In this document: piece after piece, positions 10,750-22,071 of the stretch | How positions within the stretch are numbered: position 1 is the first letter of the stretch | Layout of the letters: each line of letters opens with the position of its first letter | Origin: Hybos culiciformis | Lineage: Eukaryota > Arthropoda > Insecta > Diptera > Hybotidae | DNA: 64,000 bases | Assembly: GCA_964007475.1 (NCBI GenBank) | Contig: OZ023274.1 | Span: 79,557,303-79,621,302 of the forward strand | Reading direction: 5' to 3' | Notes under the pieces: generated by a model | The model's database searches: none | Told to the model about the DNA's origin: nothing | What the model saw: the letters and a program-made list of their open reading frames with translations, nothing else | Position numbers and translations under genes: made by a program

Positions 10750-11217
10750 TAAATTGTTATTATGTGCTGCATGGATGTTTGAAAACAATTTTATGACTAA
10801 TCATATCCATGAAAATTTTTCCGATGATTTTCCCGCTTTTTCGGGTTTTCCATGGAGTTTTCTGCAAAAGCAACTTTATGCAACTTTATGCAACTCATTT
10901 CGCTCTACAACTTGTCTCAGGTTGCAAAACGCTCAAACGCTTCCTTGGTTGGAAAAACTCCGGAAAAGCGTTTTACATGAATTTTCTTCGATTTTTTCTG
11001 CAAGTTTTCACCATTGTCGAAGAGAAAGTAATGATGCCAGTTGATAGGGAACTTGATCCTGCATAATTTAGAAAACTTTTATACCGGAAAATTTTTCGGA
11101 AAAGTCGGAAAATTCCGGAAAATTTTTTCGGAAAAATCAGAAAACTTTGCATTTTTCCTTAAACGGATTTATCACTACTCAAATTTGTACCGAATTTTCA
11201 AATGATTTTTCAGGTAT
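10750..11217. repeat. GC-richer unclassified repeat-like segment beside the gap
   Basis: Base composition is noticeably less AT-rich than the surroundings, with repeated short strings such as GCAACTTTAT (twice) and several variants of TTTTTCGGAAAA. Two overlapping frames (10754-11044 and 10809-11066) are open here, but neither resembles a protein I know. The segment runs into the assembly gap, which suggests an unresolved repeat. Confidence 0.35.
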
Positions 11218-11417
11218 NNNNNNNNNNNNNNNNNNNNNNNNNNNNNNNNNNNNNNNNNNNNNNNNNNNNNNNNNNNNNNNNNNNNNNNNNNNNNNNNNNN
11301 NNNNNNNNNNNNNNNNNNNNNNNNNNNNNNNNNNNNNNNNNNNNNNNNNNNNNNNNNNNNNNNNNNNNNNNNNNNNNNNNNNNNNNNNNNNNNNNNNNNN
11401 NNNNNNNNNNNNNNNNN
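11218..11417. other. Assembly gap (200 N)
   Basis: Exactly 200 unknown bases. The round number suggests a scaffold gap whose length may be nominal. Reading frames crossing it are meaningless. Confidence 0.99.
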
Positions 11418-11460
11418 GTGATAAATGTCGAATAAAGAGACTGAAAAAAAAAAAAACAAA

Positions 11461-11690
11461 ATCCGTTTCGAGCTTGGATCTTGATTTCGATGAAAATTGT
11501 TACTTATATTTGTATATGGTATTTATAATACAGTGGTGGTATTCAAAATTTCTAACAACTGGTAACCCGATCAAACATTCTTTATACTTACGTGAAGAAT
11601 CTTTATTAAAATCACGAGTATTTGCCTTTACCGATTGTTAGCAATCGATGCGGGATTTTAAAGTTGTCCAGTCACAAATAAGTATCGATT
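11461..11690 (+). repeat. Diverged dispersed repeat, related to 53180-53320
   Basis: Contains GATTTCGATGAAAATTGTTA followed about 150 bases later by GATTGTTAGCAATCGATGCG. The same two landmarks appear in diverged form near 53205 and 53290, and the first also near 55165. It is probably part of a dispersed transposable-element family. Confidence 0.45.
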
Positions 11691-11719
11691 GGTATCAAAA
11701 AATCTTTAACATATTTTCC

Positions 11720-11765
11720 GAAATAAATCAAAAAAAATTTTTATTTATTTTTTTTTATTATTATT

Positions 11766-11796
<31 letters not shown>

Positions 11797-11945
11797 TATT
11801 ATAAATTTTTTTTCATATATTTTTATAGGTAATATTTATTTAAATTACATTTTTAATACAATTTATTTTTGCACCGCTATCGGGGTTTGAACCTGCGTCT
11901 CTACGTTCATGTGTTAGCATCTTAGCCATTCAGCTACATCCTATG
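11720..11945 (-). repeat. tRNA-like SINE head with A-rich tail (- strand)
   Basis: Read on the minus strand, GTAGCTGAATGGCTA (11923-11937) matches a pol III A box and AGGTTCAAACC (11883-11893) a B box, about 30 bases apart, as in a tRNA. Stem pairing is degraded and the acceptor stem does not close, so this is not a working tRNA. Downstream (towards 11720) comes a long A-rich low-complexity tract with AAATAAAT units, as expected of a SINE tail. Taken with 48342-48660 this suggests a tRNA-derived SINE family. Confidence 0.5.
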
Positions 11946-13368
11946 ATGATTTTTGCCAATCAAAAGTAAAATTTAAATTACTATTGATTTTTTTAAAATA
12001 TTTATCGACTTTTATTACAAAATTTAATTTTTATATGAAGAAAAATATTAAAGAACTGCGTCGAATTTTAGTGTTATAAAATTTAAAAGTTAAGTAAATA
12101 TATTCCGATATAAAAAATCATATCGTTCAGCAGTTCAAATTCTTCAAAAAATTGTGACTATCCATAAAGATATTTCTTTTAAATTATTTTAAAGAAAATT
12201 AGAAAAATATTTTTATCGATTCATAAAGTTTTTCGACGTTTTCTGGTTATATCGAAATTTAACTAAAGTTTTATTGCAATCTTTTAAAGGCGATGCAATA
12301 AATATAAAACATATTCTATATATCGATTTTTCTGCCCAATTCGGTGCAAGACTTTTAAATATTCTTCAAGAAATATAAAGAATGGTTGATCGGGACCGGT
12401 TCAAAAAAGAAATTCGAGATACTCATATATAGTATTTTTGTGGTAAAAACAAAAAAGAAGAAGATTAAATGAAATATTAAATTTTGGTTTTGGAAAGTTT
12501 AGGTTCAATTTTCTAAATGTTTATCACTTGCCAATTTATATGCTTGTAGCAATAATGTCGTTAAATCGTTTCTTGTTACATCTAGTAAAGAATTTCATTT
12601 ATTATTATTTAATGTTACTTCGATTGTGAAGAATTCTCAGCTCTGAAAAGAATTTGTGAAATATTATCAATTTCTATATTTTGGCCATCAAAAATGTTTT
12701 AAAAGTCCGTTTTCTGAAGCATTGAATTTTATAATTTTATTTAAATAAGTCTAAAAGTAATTATAACCCTACAACCTGTATGGAAAACTTTGAAAATTTT
12801 AATAAGTAGTACGGCCGTACAGGGGGTACCAATATCATTTTGGTTGTGATCAACATAAATCTTAAAAGTTATTTTACATTAATCTTAATGGGAAATCTTT
12901 TTCAGAATTTAAAATTTTTTTTCTTTTTTTTTATTATATGTAGGTACAATTTAGAACAAGATCAAATTTTCTCGATTTCTCGTTATATATTTCGCATTGT
13001 CACCTCATATCATATAATTTTAATTACGAGACGAAAATATAATATTTGTATGTCGAAATCCTTAAGGGACTCTGTGCTGACCCATAGTGAGTAGAATATG
13101 CCACTTATTTGCAAGTTTCAAATTGATAATGACCCAAAAAGCAATTTCGGACTTCCTAAAAATGGATTTTAAAGGAAATGTTATTATCAAAAGACTAACG
13201 ATTCTGATTTTACAAATTGACTCGTATAAAAAGAAAATTTCACATTAAGTACTTTATATGCACATCATATTTGAAATATTTCGTAAATATTTTAAAATGA
13301 AAATCACTTTGGTATTTAGAATATTATTTCAGGTTTCAGGTTGCATTGGAAAATTTAAAAATATTTGA
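11946..13368. other. AT-rich intergenic DNA, no gene seen
   Basis: No recognisable frame, RNA gene or repeat boundary, apart from a 12-bp palindrome GTACGGCCGTAC near 12808 next to a short GC-rich patch. A frame at 12840-13094 has no recognisable similarity and is probably chance. Confidence 0.6.
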
Positions 13369-13370
13369 TA

Positions 13371-13554
13371 TAGTACGATTCAAATCACTTGACCAATCCG
13401 TTATCTAAAGCTTTCCCTTTCCATTAAAAAATGCATACAAAATTTAGGGGAAATTATTTAAGAAAAAGCTCATGCAATTTTTGTATAATAATTTTATTCA
13501 AATTTTACCCTCTCTTAAAAGCTCATTGGTCAAGTGATTTGAATCGTACTATAT
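13371..13554. mobile_element. ~180-bp MITE with 29-bp perfect inverted ends
   Basis: The ends are TAGTACGATTCAAATCACTT... (continuing GACCAAT) and the exact reverse complement at about 13524-13553. The inverted ends stop abruptly at CCAAT. TATA flanks each end, consistent with a TA target duplication of Tc1/mariner type. The interior is AT-rich and non-coding. Confidence 0.8.
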
Positions 13555-14600
13555 TACCAATCTTTTTCAATATTCACAAATAAACATATTGATATTGTTT
13601 TTTTTTTTTTCATATTTTTGTGAAGTTACATGGGACGGAGAAGAAGAACCAGTAAATAAAACCTGATTTTTTTTTTAAATTTATTTTTCGAATTTTTATG
13701 TTAAATGAAATAAGACTAAGATAAAAATTATTTTCTTCTACTACTATAATACAACATATATAATTTCGCTTGAAAAATAGTCCAAGGAATAAGAATTTTT
13801 TTTTTTGAAGATACTACCAATTTTGGAGCTAGTCTTTTTAATTAATTATATATATAAACGTTAATAAAGATTACATTTATTCTCGAAAATCATAAAATTT
13901 AGTAGTACCTTGTATAAAAATGTTCAATAAAGATTTAAGTATGTATTCGAATTCAGAGAATAAGGAAGGACATTATAAGGATATTTTTGGATTAAGAAGA
14001 CTTTATAACTCTTTATCGATTAGAAACTCAAAGAATAATTTTAGTTTTTCTTTTTTTTTTAAATACCCAAAAAAAAAATTCATTGCTATATTATAGTTGT
14101 CGCGTGTAGTAAAATGAGATTGTTTTTATTGCTAATAATGCATTTTTAATTACTATATTCTTTTTTATTTATCATATTATTGTCAGCACTGTGTTTCTAA
14201 CTATAATTTTTTGCACTCGAAATGGGTCTCGTCTCAATGTTTCTTCTTTCTGCTCGAAAAAAAAAAAATATTATTAAATTGTAATGTTTAATTATTCAAA
14301 TGTCGACCTTTTGTTAAGAAAAAAAAATCAACCTATTAATTTAGATTAAATGTTGACATTGAAGTTAATTATTTTTTTTTCTTTCCTAAATTACAATTCC
14401 TAAATATACAACATAAAAATTTCTGCAATCTTCGACTGCCCTTATATAATTCAAAAAAATTTTGATGCTGTAATGGTTGAAATAAAAAATTGGGATGACA
14501 TTATTATTAACGCCATAGCGTTTTAGGTCTTTTCAAAACGTCATAAATTCTAATTAAAGACTCATTATTTGGCAATATAAACAATAAAATAAATAAAACC
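13555..14600. other. AT-rich intergenic DNA, no gene seen
   Basis: Homopolymer A and T runs and simple sequence; no gene, RNA or clear repeat boundary recognised. Confidence 0.6.
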
Positions 14601-14608
14601 ATTTCACC

Positions 14609-15625
14609 TAGGGATTGCAAAAAAAGCAAAAAAAACCAATACCGGTATTTCGGTATTGAACTTTACTGATACCGGGATCCCGGTTTTAATACCGGTATTC
14701 CAAAAAATAATATTTCTCAAAATAAAAAATACCCATAATAATTATTATAAAAATGAAACAAAAATTATTAATTAATAAAAAACATACCCACTGCTAATTG
14801 CAACCTCCAATAATTTAAAAAAATACTTTCACACTAAATCAGCAGAATTGTTAAAATATTTAAGTAAATACAAATGCAACTACACACAACAAACTATTAA
14901 GAGCCCTCAGTGCGGAAAATGGGTCTTGGTTTTGCTTTGATTCTAGAGTTAATACAATCTCGACTGATGTGATTTTTTTATATGTTAGAGAGTATATAAC
15001 TGGCTCCAGGGTAGGCGAGGCGAATTTTTTGAGTTTTTTGGCCCAAATGAGCCTTTAAAATACTTGAACATATTTGCTTGGATTCTGAAGTAAAGCAAAA
15101 AGATAATAAAAAATCTCAAACGCAGAAATAAAGCTAAAATACCACTCTCCAGGGCTGGTGACGTGAAATTTTGAATTTCTTTAATTTTCTAAACAATTTT
15201 TAATTAATTTCATTTATTTCTAACAAATTTTTAATTTTTTTGATAAATTACAGTTTCTGCACAGAAATAACAAATATAGTTTTGTGATTTTCTGGTAGAC
15301 GTGTTTTTCGTACAATTTTTGTCGCATTTTTCACGGCCGTTTATTTTCTGTAAAATAAAACAAAAAAAAAACTGCAAAAATGGAAAACAGAATTTCACGT
15401 CGAGGGCTCTTAAAACTTTTATTTTTTTAGTAACCGCACTTGTTTGTAATTATAAAAAACAATCTACTAAAAATATCAAAAAATATTGAATAATAAATCC
15501 TCAGAAAAAAATTTAAATACCGAAATACCGGTTTTGACAAATATAATACCGGTATTGATTTTCATTGGTTTTTTTCCGAAATACCGGGATCCCGGTATCC
15601 CGGTATCCCGGTATTGCGATCCCTA
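14609..15625. mobile_element. hAT-type non-autonomous element, 8-bp target duplication ATTTCACC
   Basis: Identical ATTTCACC flanks both ends (14601-14608 and 15626-15633). The ends are TAGGGATTGCAA and, inverted, TAGGGATCGCAA. Just inside both ends lie clusters of ACCGGTATT / ACCGGGATCCCGG-type motifs (14640-14700 and 15510-15615), subterminal repeats that are probable transposase-binding sites. An 8-bp duplication is diagnostic of hAT. There is no transposase frame. It carries a younger insertion at 14901-15409. Confidence 0.9.
14901..15409. mobile_element. TTAA-flanked MITE nested in the hAT element
   Basis: TTAA occurs at both edges (14897-14900 and 15410-15413). The ends read GAGCCCTCAGTGCGGAAAA and, inverted, GAGCCCTCGACGTG. 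TTAA duplication points to piggyBac or Kolobok relatives. The right-hand subterminal block (a CGGCC, TTTTCTGTAAAATAAAAC, A-run, ACTGCAAAAAT series at about 15333-15392) recurs in a short copy at 34846-34954, confirming a family. The 15301-15489 frame is non-coding overlap. Confidence 0.8.
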
Positions 15626-15633
15626 ATTTCACC

Positions 15634-18600
15634 CTAAAAACTTGTTTGTAAAAGTTCAAAAATATATTTTTTAAAGTTAGATCTAGGTAACTATTTGGTT
15701 TTTGGGCATATTTATGAAAGAAAAATAAAAAAAATTTTCTTTAAAGTCTATAATTTCAAAAGGTCAATTATTGAGAAAATGAACTTAGCTAACTATACAG
15801 GCTTAAATCAAATTAATTAGTAATTTGAAACATATGGATAGAAGAATTTATACTTACCGTCTTATTTTTTTTTTGGAATTACCTCTAAATGTAAATATTT
15901 CTGTTCAAAATAATTGCCAAAATTATATAAAATTCGATAATAAAAATAAAAAATTGATTTTATATTAATTAATTATGTAATTATTATGATAAATTTGTTT
16001 GCTTGAATGACCAAAATTTTAGCTATTTACATGGAAACATTATTTAGACTTCCAAAAAAAAAAAAAAAAATATTAATAATAATTATAATTTTTTGTATAA
16101 CAATTGCAAAAAATAAAATTTTTCGAAAAAAATCTTAATTATATTTTTCATATAAAAAGTCGACAGGAATAGCAAAACAAAAATAAAACATGTTTTAGTT
16201 AAAAAAAATTTTCCAGCATTTATTTTATAAAACAATAAAAACATGTTTAAAAAAGAAAATTTTTTATTTTTATTAAAATTTTATTTTGGGAAAAATTTAT
16301 TATTTTTTTTTTCTCAATTAAAATTAACATTGTAACGATTCTACCCAAAAACAAAAAAAAATCTCTTGAAAATAAACACTTAAAAAAACTTCATATCATG
16401 AAAGAAGAAAAGTATAAAAATAGCAAAAAAAACAAAACATAGATACTACCTTGTTTTTTCCAATTCTGTGAGTAAGTAAAATGTTTTTGCGAAAATTTTC
16501 AACTTTTTTTTTTTATTCTGATTATTATTAATTTATTTTTTTAATTTATTTCACCTTTAAGTATAAAAATTCAGTTTATTTTAAATAATCGATGTGACAA
16601 GAACAACACAGATAGAATTTTTATTTATTTATTTTTTTGATGTGTTGAATAATATTTTTGCGCGCGCGATGGAAAACTTGAATTATTTTGCATATATGTG
16701 TCGTGCAAAAAAGTAAATAAAAAACAAAAATATAAAGAAAAAATAAAAAATATACAATATTTTGATTTAATGAGAATGAGATTAGTCATTACTATTAGTA
16801 AAAAAAAAATAATAATTTAAAAAGTTTAAATATTTTTTTCTAGAAAATTGTAAAAAAAATATTAAATTCCATATACATATTATATACATATTTAGTTTAA
16901 TCAAGTGAAAAAATTTTTTAATAAGTATATATAATCTATAAAAGAAAATCCATAATTTGTACTATACATATTTTCAAATTAGGAGTATGAAAAAAAAAAA
17001 AATAGTAATTTTTGTTTATTTGTTTTAAATTTAGCAATTTAGTTGAAAAATAATAATTAAATAAAAAAAACAAATCGATTTAACTCAATTTATATGAATT
17101 ACCATGATTCTAAGTAATTATTATTACAAAAAAATTAACTATATTAAGCTAAGAGATAAGGATATAGTTTTAAATTCTAAACAACTTGTTAATGCTATCT
17201 ATAGTCATGTTTTTCACACACAGAAAGCTCTGCTGATCGATTGGAGCAATAATAATATTTAATGACTAAGTGTAAGCCTCGATCGTAAGTTGCTATTTGG
17301 TTGCCATATCGACTGATTAATTAAATAAATCAATATTGCAATCAAAATACTATTTCCTCTGTGATGTTAGAAATTGACATAAATTATAAAGAAAAATTTA
17401 AGTGAGATAATTTTTTACGACCATCTAAGTAGTGGCAACGAAGCTGCCTCGGCGATTTTATAAAAATAAATTTTACACTATTTTTTGGAATTTGAAATAC
17501 GATTTTAGTCACTTTCTTCAATCGAAGAAACAAAATTTTGGTTTGTTAGTGGTAAATTTCTGCGACGTTTCATAAAAATAATTATTTTGACTTTTAGCTT
17601 AAAACAAAAAAAATTAAAAAATTTTGAATAAAAAATATGAAATACTTTTTCGACTACCTACACATACATATTTTCGAAACTAAGATGATATTGCTTTTAA
17701 TAATGAGTACTTAATTTTTGTGATGTTGTAGCAAGAAGGAAAGAGCACAAGATAGTAAATGAAGATAACTATAATTGATTCGAATTCGTATATCAAATTT
17801 ATTAAAATATCTAAATATTTCGATGTTTAGTACCGTTGTTATTGTTTAGCAATTGATTTCCGATATAATAATATAAGATATAACATACAATGAACTAATA
17901 TAAAAAAAAAGTATTTTTTTGTAACTTTTTTTACTTTATAGTTCAAAATATAAATCTATGCATGGTTAAAAAAATTTCATTTCGGACAAAAGCGATGTTA
18001 ACAAAATTGTTATATTAATTTTTGATATGAAAATAGGAAAACATTTTATTGTATTATTATTGTATTGTATTATTATATTATTATAAAATTTAAGAATCTA
18101 TGTGTATTTTTTAGATATTAAATTAACTACAAATAACTACGTAATTGAATAAATTATACATAAAAGTAAAGTACAAAAGGGCTAAAATTTTGATTCAAAA
18201 TATTATCCTGGAGGGAAGAAAATAAAAATATACCTGTATAACATAATTGCATACACATGTTCAAATATTATGCATATAAACATTATAAATTATGGGAACA
18301 AAAATGTTGTGCGTTCCAAAAAAAGTTAAATCAAATTTATTTAAATTTTTAGTTCACTATATTAATTAATTTTTATAGCCACAAACAGTATTAGAATGGA
18401 ACCTATGAACATACAAGCCGAGTGAGGCAAATATAATACATAATATCCAATAAAATTATTCTACATATATACCAAATTCTATATTCCAAATTTATTTTAT
18501 GTACTTAGTATATATTTATATATTTTTTTTATTTAAAATATTATTGCAATAAAAAAAATCAATAGAATTTTTAATGTATATTCATAGGTATAGAAAATAA

Positions 18601-19090
18601 ATCGATAAAAATGCAGTTAAAATGGAAATTGTATGTCCTGTTAAATTTTTTTTTTCTTTCTATATATCCTTAATTGAAGAACAAAAAAGTGTATATTATA
18701 CATAAGTTTATAAAATAAAGAAAAAGTAGAAAAAATATTAATGAAAATATTGAGTTTACTTTTAAATTATTTATGGGAAAATTTATAATTTATAAAGTGA
18801 ACGAAATATTACTTGCCTATAAATAAGAAAAGTTATATACTTATATGATCATAAAATAATCCGAGATAGAAAAGTTTATCAAGCGAAATTGTGTTATGTT
18901 TTTATTTCAGTATTTGATCCGAATTATACTCTTGTCGTTCGCAAAATCTTCGGCCAATACAGAATAATGTATTCAGCTTTTTACTATATCGAATATAGAT
19001 CAAGGTTACATAAGATTATATAAGTTAGGAGCCGAAGATTTTTTGTAGTTAGCTTTAAGTTTATACCATAAACATATTTAGCTAGTAAAT

Positions 19091-19121
<31 letters not shown>

Positions 19122-19530
19122 TTATGTACAGTAGGTAATAATTATTTTACTTAAATCCTTGCAAAATTACTTCTACATATACTTCAAAAATAGAGTTTGT
19201 TTTCAAAATTATCTGTGTACAGCTGTCTTCTAAGCCCTTTAAGATTTTATCATATACTTATCCTATACAATAAATCATTGTTTTTTCTTCCAGGTGTTTC
19301 TGAAACTCCAATTTAAGTTTTTTATTCGAGAAAAAACATTACCCAAATGTGACAAACATTTTTTTCGATATAATATTCCTTTCTTAATTTTTGTTCACTT
19401 TCTATAAAATTATATATATAAATACGAAGATTAGTCAAATAAATTATAGTTCGAGAACCACCGTCACGAAATATGTAATATTTCTAAATTGACTAATTTT
19501 TGTTTATAAGTGTTCCAATATATGCGTGTA
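15634..19530. other. AT-rich DNA without recognised genes
   Basis: Long stretch of A/T runs with a (TAA)n microsatellite at 19092-19121 and an imperfect inverted pair AAAATCTTCGGC (18943-18954) / GCCGAAGATTTT (19031-19042). No coding exon or RNA gene recognised. Confidence 0.6.
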
Positions 19531-19779
19531 GTGGTGCGTTAAGGAACTTGGGGAGCGTGAGTGAATCATTTTCAATAGTCACAAATTCGAAAATACTTAG
19601 GTTTACAATTTTTATTCCTTCTCTTTCCAAATCTGTACTATTATCAAAAAAATCAGTTTAGAAGCAATGTTATTATTAGAATATATTGTACACACACTGT
19701 TGTAAATTTTGTAAATTGCTTTTCTTATTGAATTTGAATCTAATTTACTACTATTCAAAATGACATTTTCACGCACCAT
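19531..19779. repeat. Probable old MITE with imperfect inverted ends
   Basis: GTGGTGCGTTAAGG at the left and CACGCACCAT at the right form inverted ends. Subterminal bases CATTTTCAATAGT and the complement of ACTATTCAAAATG also match in inverted orientation. TA follows or precedes each end. Similarity is imperfect over about 50 bp, so it is diverged. Confidence 0.4.
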
Positions 19780-21280
19780 TATAGCTGAATGATGGACTGC
19801 CTACTATCTCATGTTTTGCAAAAAAAGGAAATAACTATAAAATAATTTTAAATTATCATAATATAAAATATAATATTAATCTTTTATTCTATTCATCATA
19901 TTGAAGTTAAGGTTTTTTTTTTAATGCAACTTTAATTGAAAATTGATTAAGAATGATTTTCCAGTTTTATTATTCTCTTCAAAAATTTTAATTACATTCT
20001 TTTACTGTGCTTTTCAAGAATGAGTTCTAGAGAAAATCAGTGTTACCAACTCAGCCATTTCATAGCCAGTTCTAGCCATTCCTAATTCTTACACCATCAT
20101 GTATTTAGGAATTCCTGCCACTGAGGTATTACAGTCTTTGTTGTTATTTTCGATCATTCATAATAAAATGGCAAATGTTTATTTTAACATTTTGATCCAC
20201 AATATTTTTTTTTTGTTATTCATTTATATTACAACACTAAAAGTTTTATTAAATTAGAGTGAGAGAAAATGTAAAGAGATTCCAGTGTCACCAATCATGT
20301 TTAATTGTACTGTATTTGTAAGTAGAAGATCAAATGTTCAGTAAAATTTAATTTCATCAATTAAAATCTATATAATGAATCGAGAAAAATGTTATTTAAA
20401 GCCGTAGAATCTGAAAATTTCTAGTCGCATTACGTACAATAATTTTTACAAAAAAATTTGCAATAATTTTTTTTTCTAAGTTGGCAACTCTTTACTGTGT
20501 GCGCAAAAAAATTGTAATTTTAATAAAAATTGTGTGGTTTTTTTGCAGGTTTAACCTACGTATTTTAATATAGTTGAATACTAAAAAAAAAAAAAATAAT
20601 AATAATATTTATACAAAAAATTCTAGAATTGATAAAAAATTATATTCAGACCATAAAAAATATATTATTTAAAAACCAAAAAATTTAATAAAAAAGGTTA
20701 AAATTAAAAATTAAATGTTAAGAATTCACTACTACTATTATTAATAATAAAACAAAAATACAAAGTTAAATCAAATAGTTGAGTCAATATTTTTTTTTTT
20801 AAACAAAAATATTTGTGGGTTGCCGCAAATTGAAATAATAAAAAATGCAAATTTAATGAATTTAAAAACAAACAGTGTAAGTACCTATTTATAAAATTTA
20901 TAAAAAAAAAAAAAAAATTAATTATTCAATAATTTTTTTTTATTTTGTACCAAAAATATTTTTATTGTGTACTACAAAAATTTTATTCTCAATTATTTCG
21001 AATTTTAATTCAATCTTTATTAAAAACTAGAAAAAAGCCTGCACAGAAAAAATAGTGCAGGCCTAGCCTAGTAACTATGCGTTGATTTTTGTCATTTCGA
21101 AAAGAATGCTTTTATTTTTTTATTGATAAAGTACGCCTTGATTTTTTTTGTTTATATTTTAAAGTTTTTATCAAAGTACGCCTTGCATTCAGTGTTGCAT
21201 AGTCATTCGGTTATTTTATTTATTATTTACGTTTAAAAAAATAAATTGAGGAAAGTGCCAACACTGTCAAGGTCGTTTAA
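19780..21280. other. AT-rich DNA; weak inverted pair, no gene
   Basis: AGTGTTACCAACTCAG (from about 20039) and the inverted AAGTTGGCAACTCT (20477-20490) could be the ends of a ~450-bp decayed element. A short hairpin with GCCTGCAC/GTGCAGGC arms lies at about 21037-21063. AAAGTACGCCTTG occurs twice 45 bases apart (about 21128 and 21173). No coding sequence was recognised. Confidence 0.5.
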
Positions 21281-21283
21281 GAG

Positions 21284-22071
21284 GTGAGTTCACCTTTTAT
21301 TATATTAGATAAGAAAAATAAATTATGGACGAAATATGTAAAAACAAGGAATAACCATGATCATAACAATTTTTTGTTGCCTTATGACGAATTCAAAATC
21401 CTTGTAAAACGGACTTACACTGACTACATCAACAATATGTCCGCAAAACTTATATCTCATCCTAAAAGTTTTTGGAAGTTTGTTAACTCAAAAAAAAAAG
21501 GTGATCAATTCCCAACATTTATGGAATTCGAAGATAAAACTAGTTAGTAATATCTCTGAACAAGTGGCTGAATTCTTTCGAGAATTCTTTAGTATAACTT
21601 ACTCAGATTCTGTTTTTATCCCTGACGAAAGCCATATCTCTCATATTGACAACTACCCAAAGACTAGCCTCACACATAATCCAGTGTTTGATGAGGAATT
21701 GATAAAAAAATATCTCGATAAACTTGGTACAAATACATATGCGGGACCTGACAATGTTCCGAAAATTATTCTGAAACATTGTTCAAATAGCTTTTCTTTT
21801 CCACTTTCCTTGATTTTCAATATCTCACTTTCTTTAGGATATTTTCCTAATATGTGGAAAGAATTTTTTATTCGACCTGTTCATAAAAAAGGACCAACAA
21901 AAGACGTCAACAATTATCGTCCAATTGCTAAACTTTCTGACATTCCTAAGCTTTTTGAACTGATGGTATATGATGCCATTTATCCAAATCAGCATGGGTT
22001 TGTAAGACGTAAATCAACAACTACGAATTTAGTTGAAACAACCTCATTAACCTTAAATTCTATGGAATCAG
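21284..22071 (+). pseudogene. LINE reverse transcriptase, N-terminal part
   Basis: The first frame (to 21547) encodes a pre-RT region with SHPKSFWKFVNSKKK, common before the RT in Jockey-type elements. A frameshift near 21535 passes into the frame of 21480-22071, with GPDNVPKIILKHC (about 21743), LGYFPNMWKEFFIRPVHKKG (about 21834-21893), NNYRPIAKLSDIPKLFE and NQHGFVRRKSTTTNL (about 21988). These correspond to RT blocks 0-2. It stops making sense as RT at base 22072, exactly where the inserted TIR element begins. The downstream frame to 22169 is element sequence. Confidence 0.85.

Noticed and set aside
10754..11066. Two overlapping frames of 85-96 codons
   Set aside because: No recognisable domain; overlapping frames in a repeat-like, GC-richer segment next to a gap.
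11147..11641. Frames spanning the N run
   Set aside because: Two hundred residues of the span are unknown bases, so the frames are artefacts.
11873..11945. Possible functional tRNA gene on the minus strand
   Set aside because: A and B boxes are present but the acceptor and T stems do not pair properly; treated as a SINE head.
17217..17362. Possible MITE with CACACAGAAAGC and CTATTTCCTCTGTG ends
   Set aside because: Only about eight bases match between ends and no target duplication is visible.
18943..19042. Inverted pair AAAATCTTCGGC / GCCGAAGATTTT
   Set aside because: A 12-bp stem with a 76-base loop; too weak for a structured RNA or element call.
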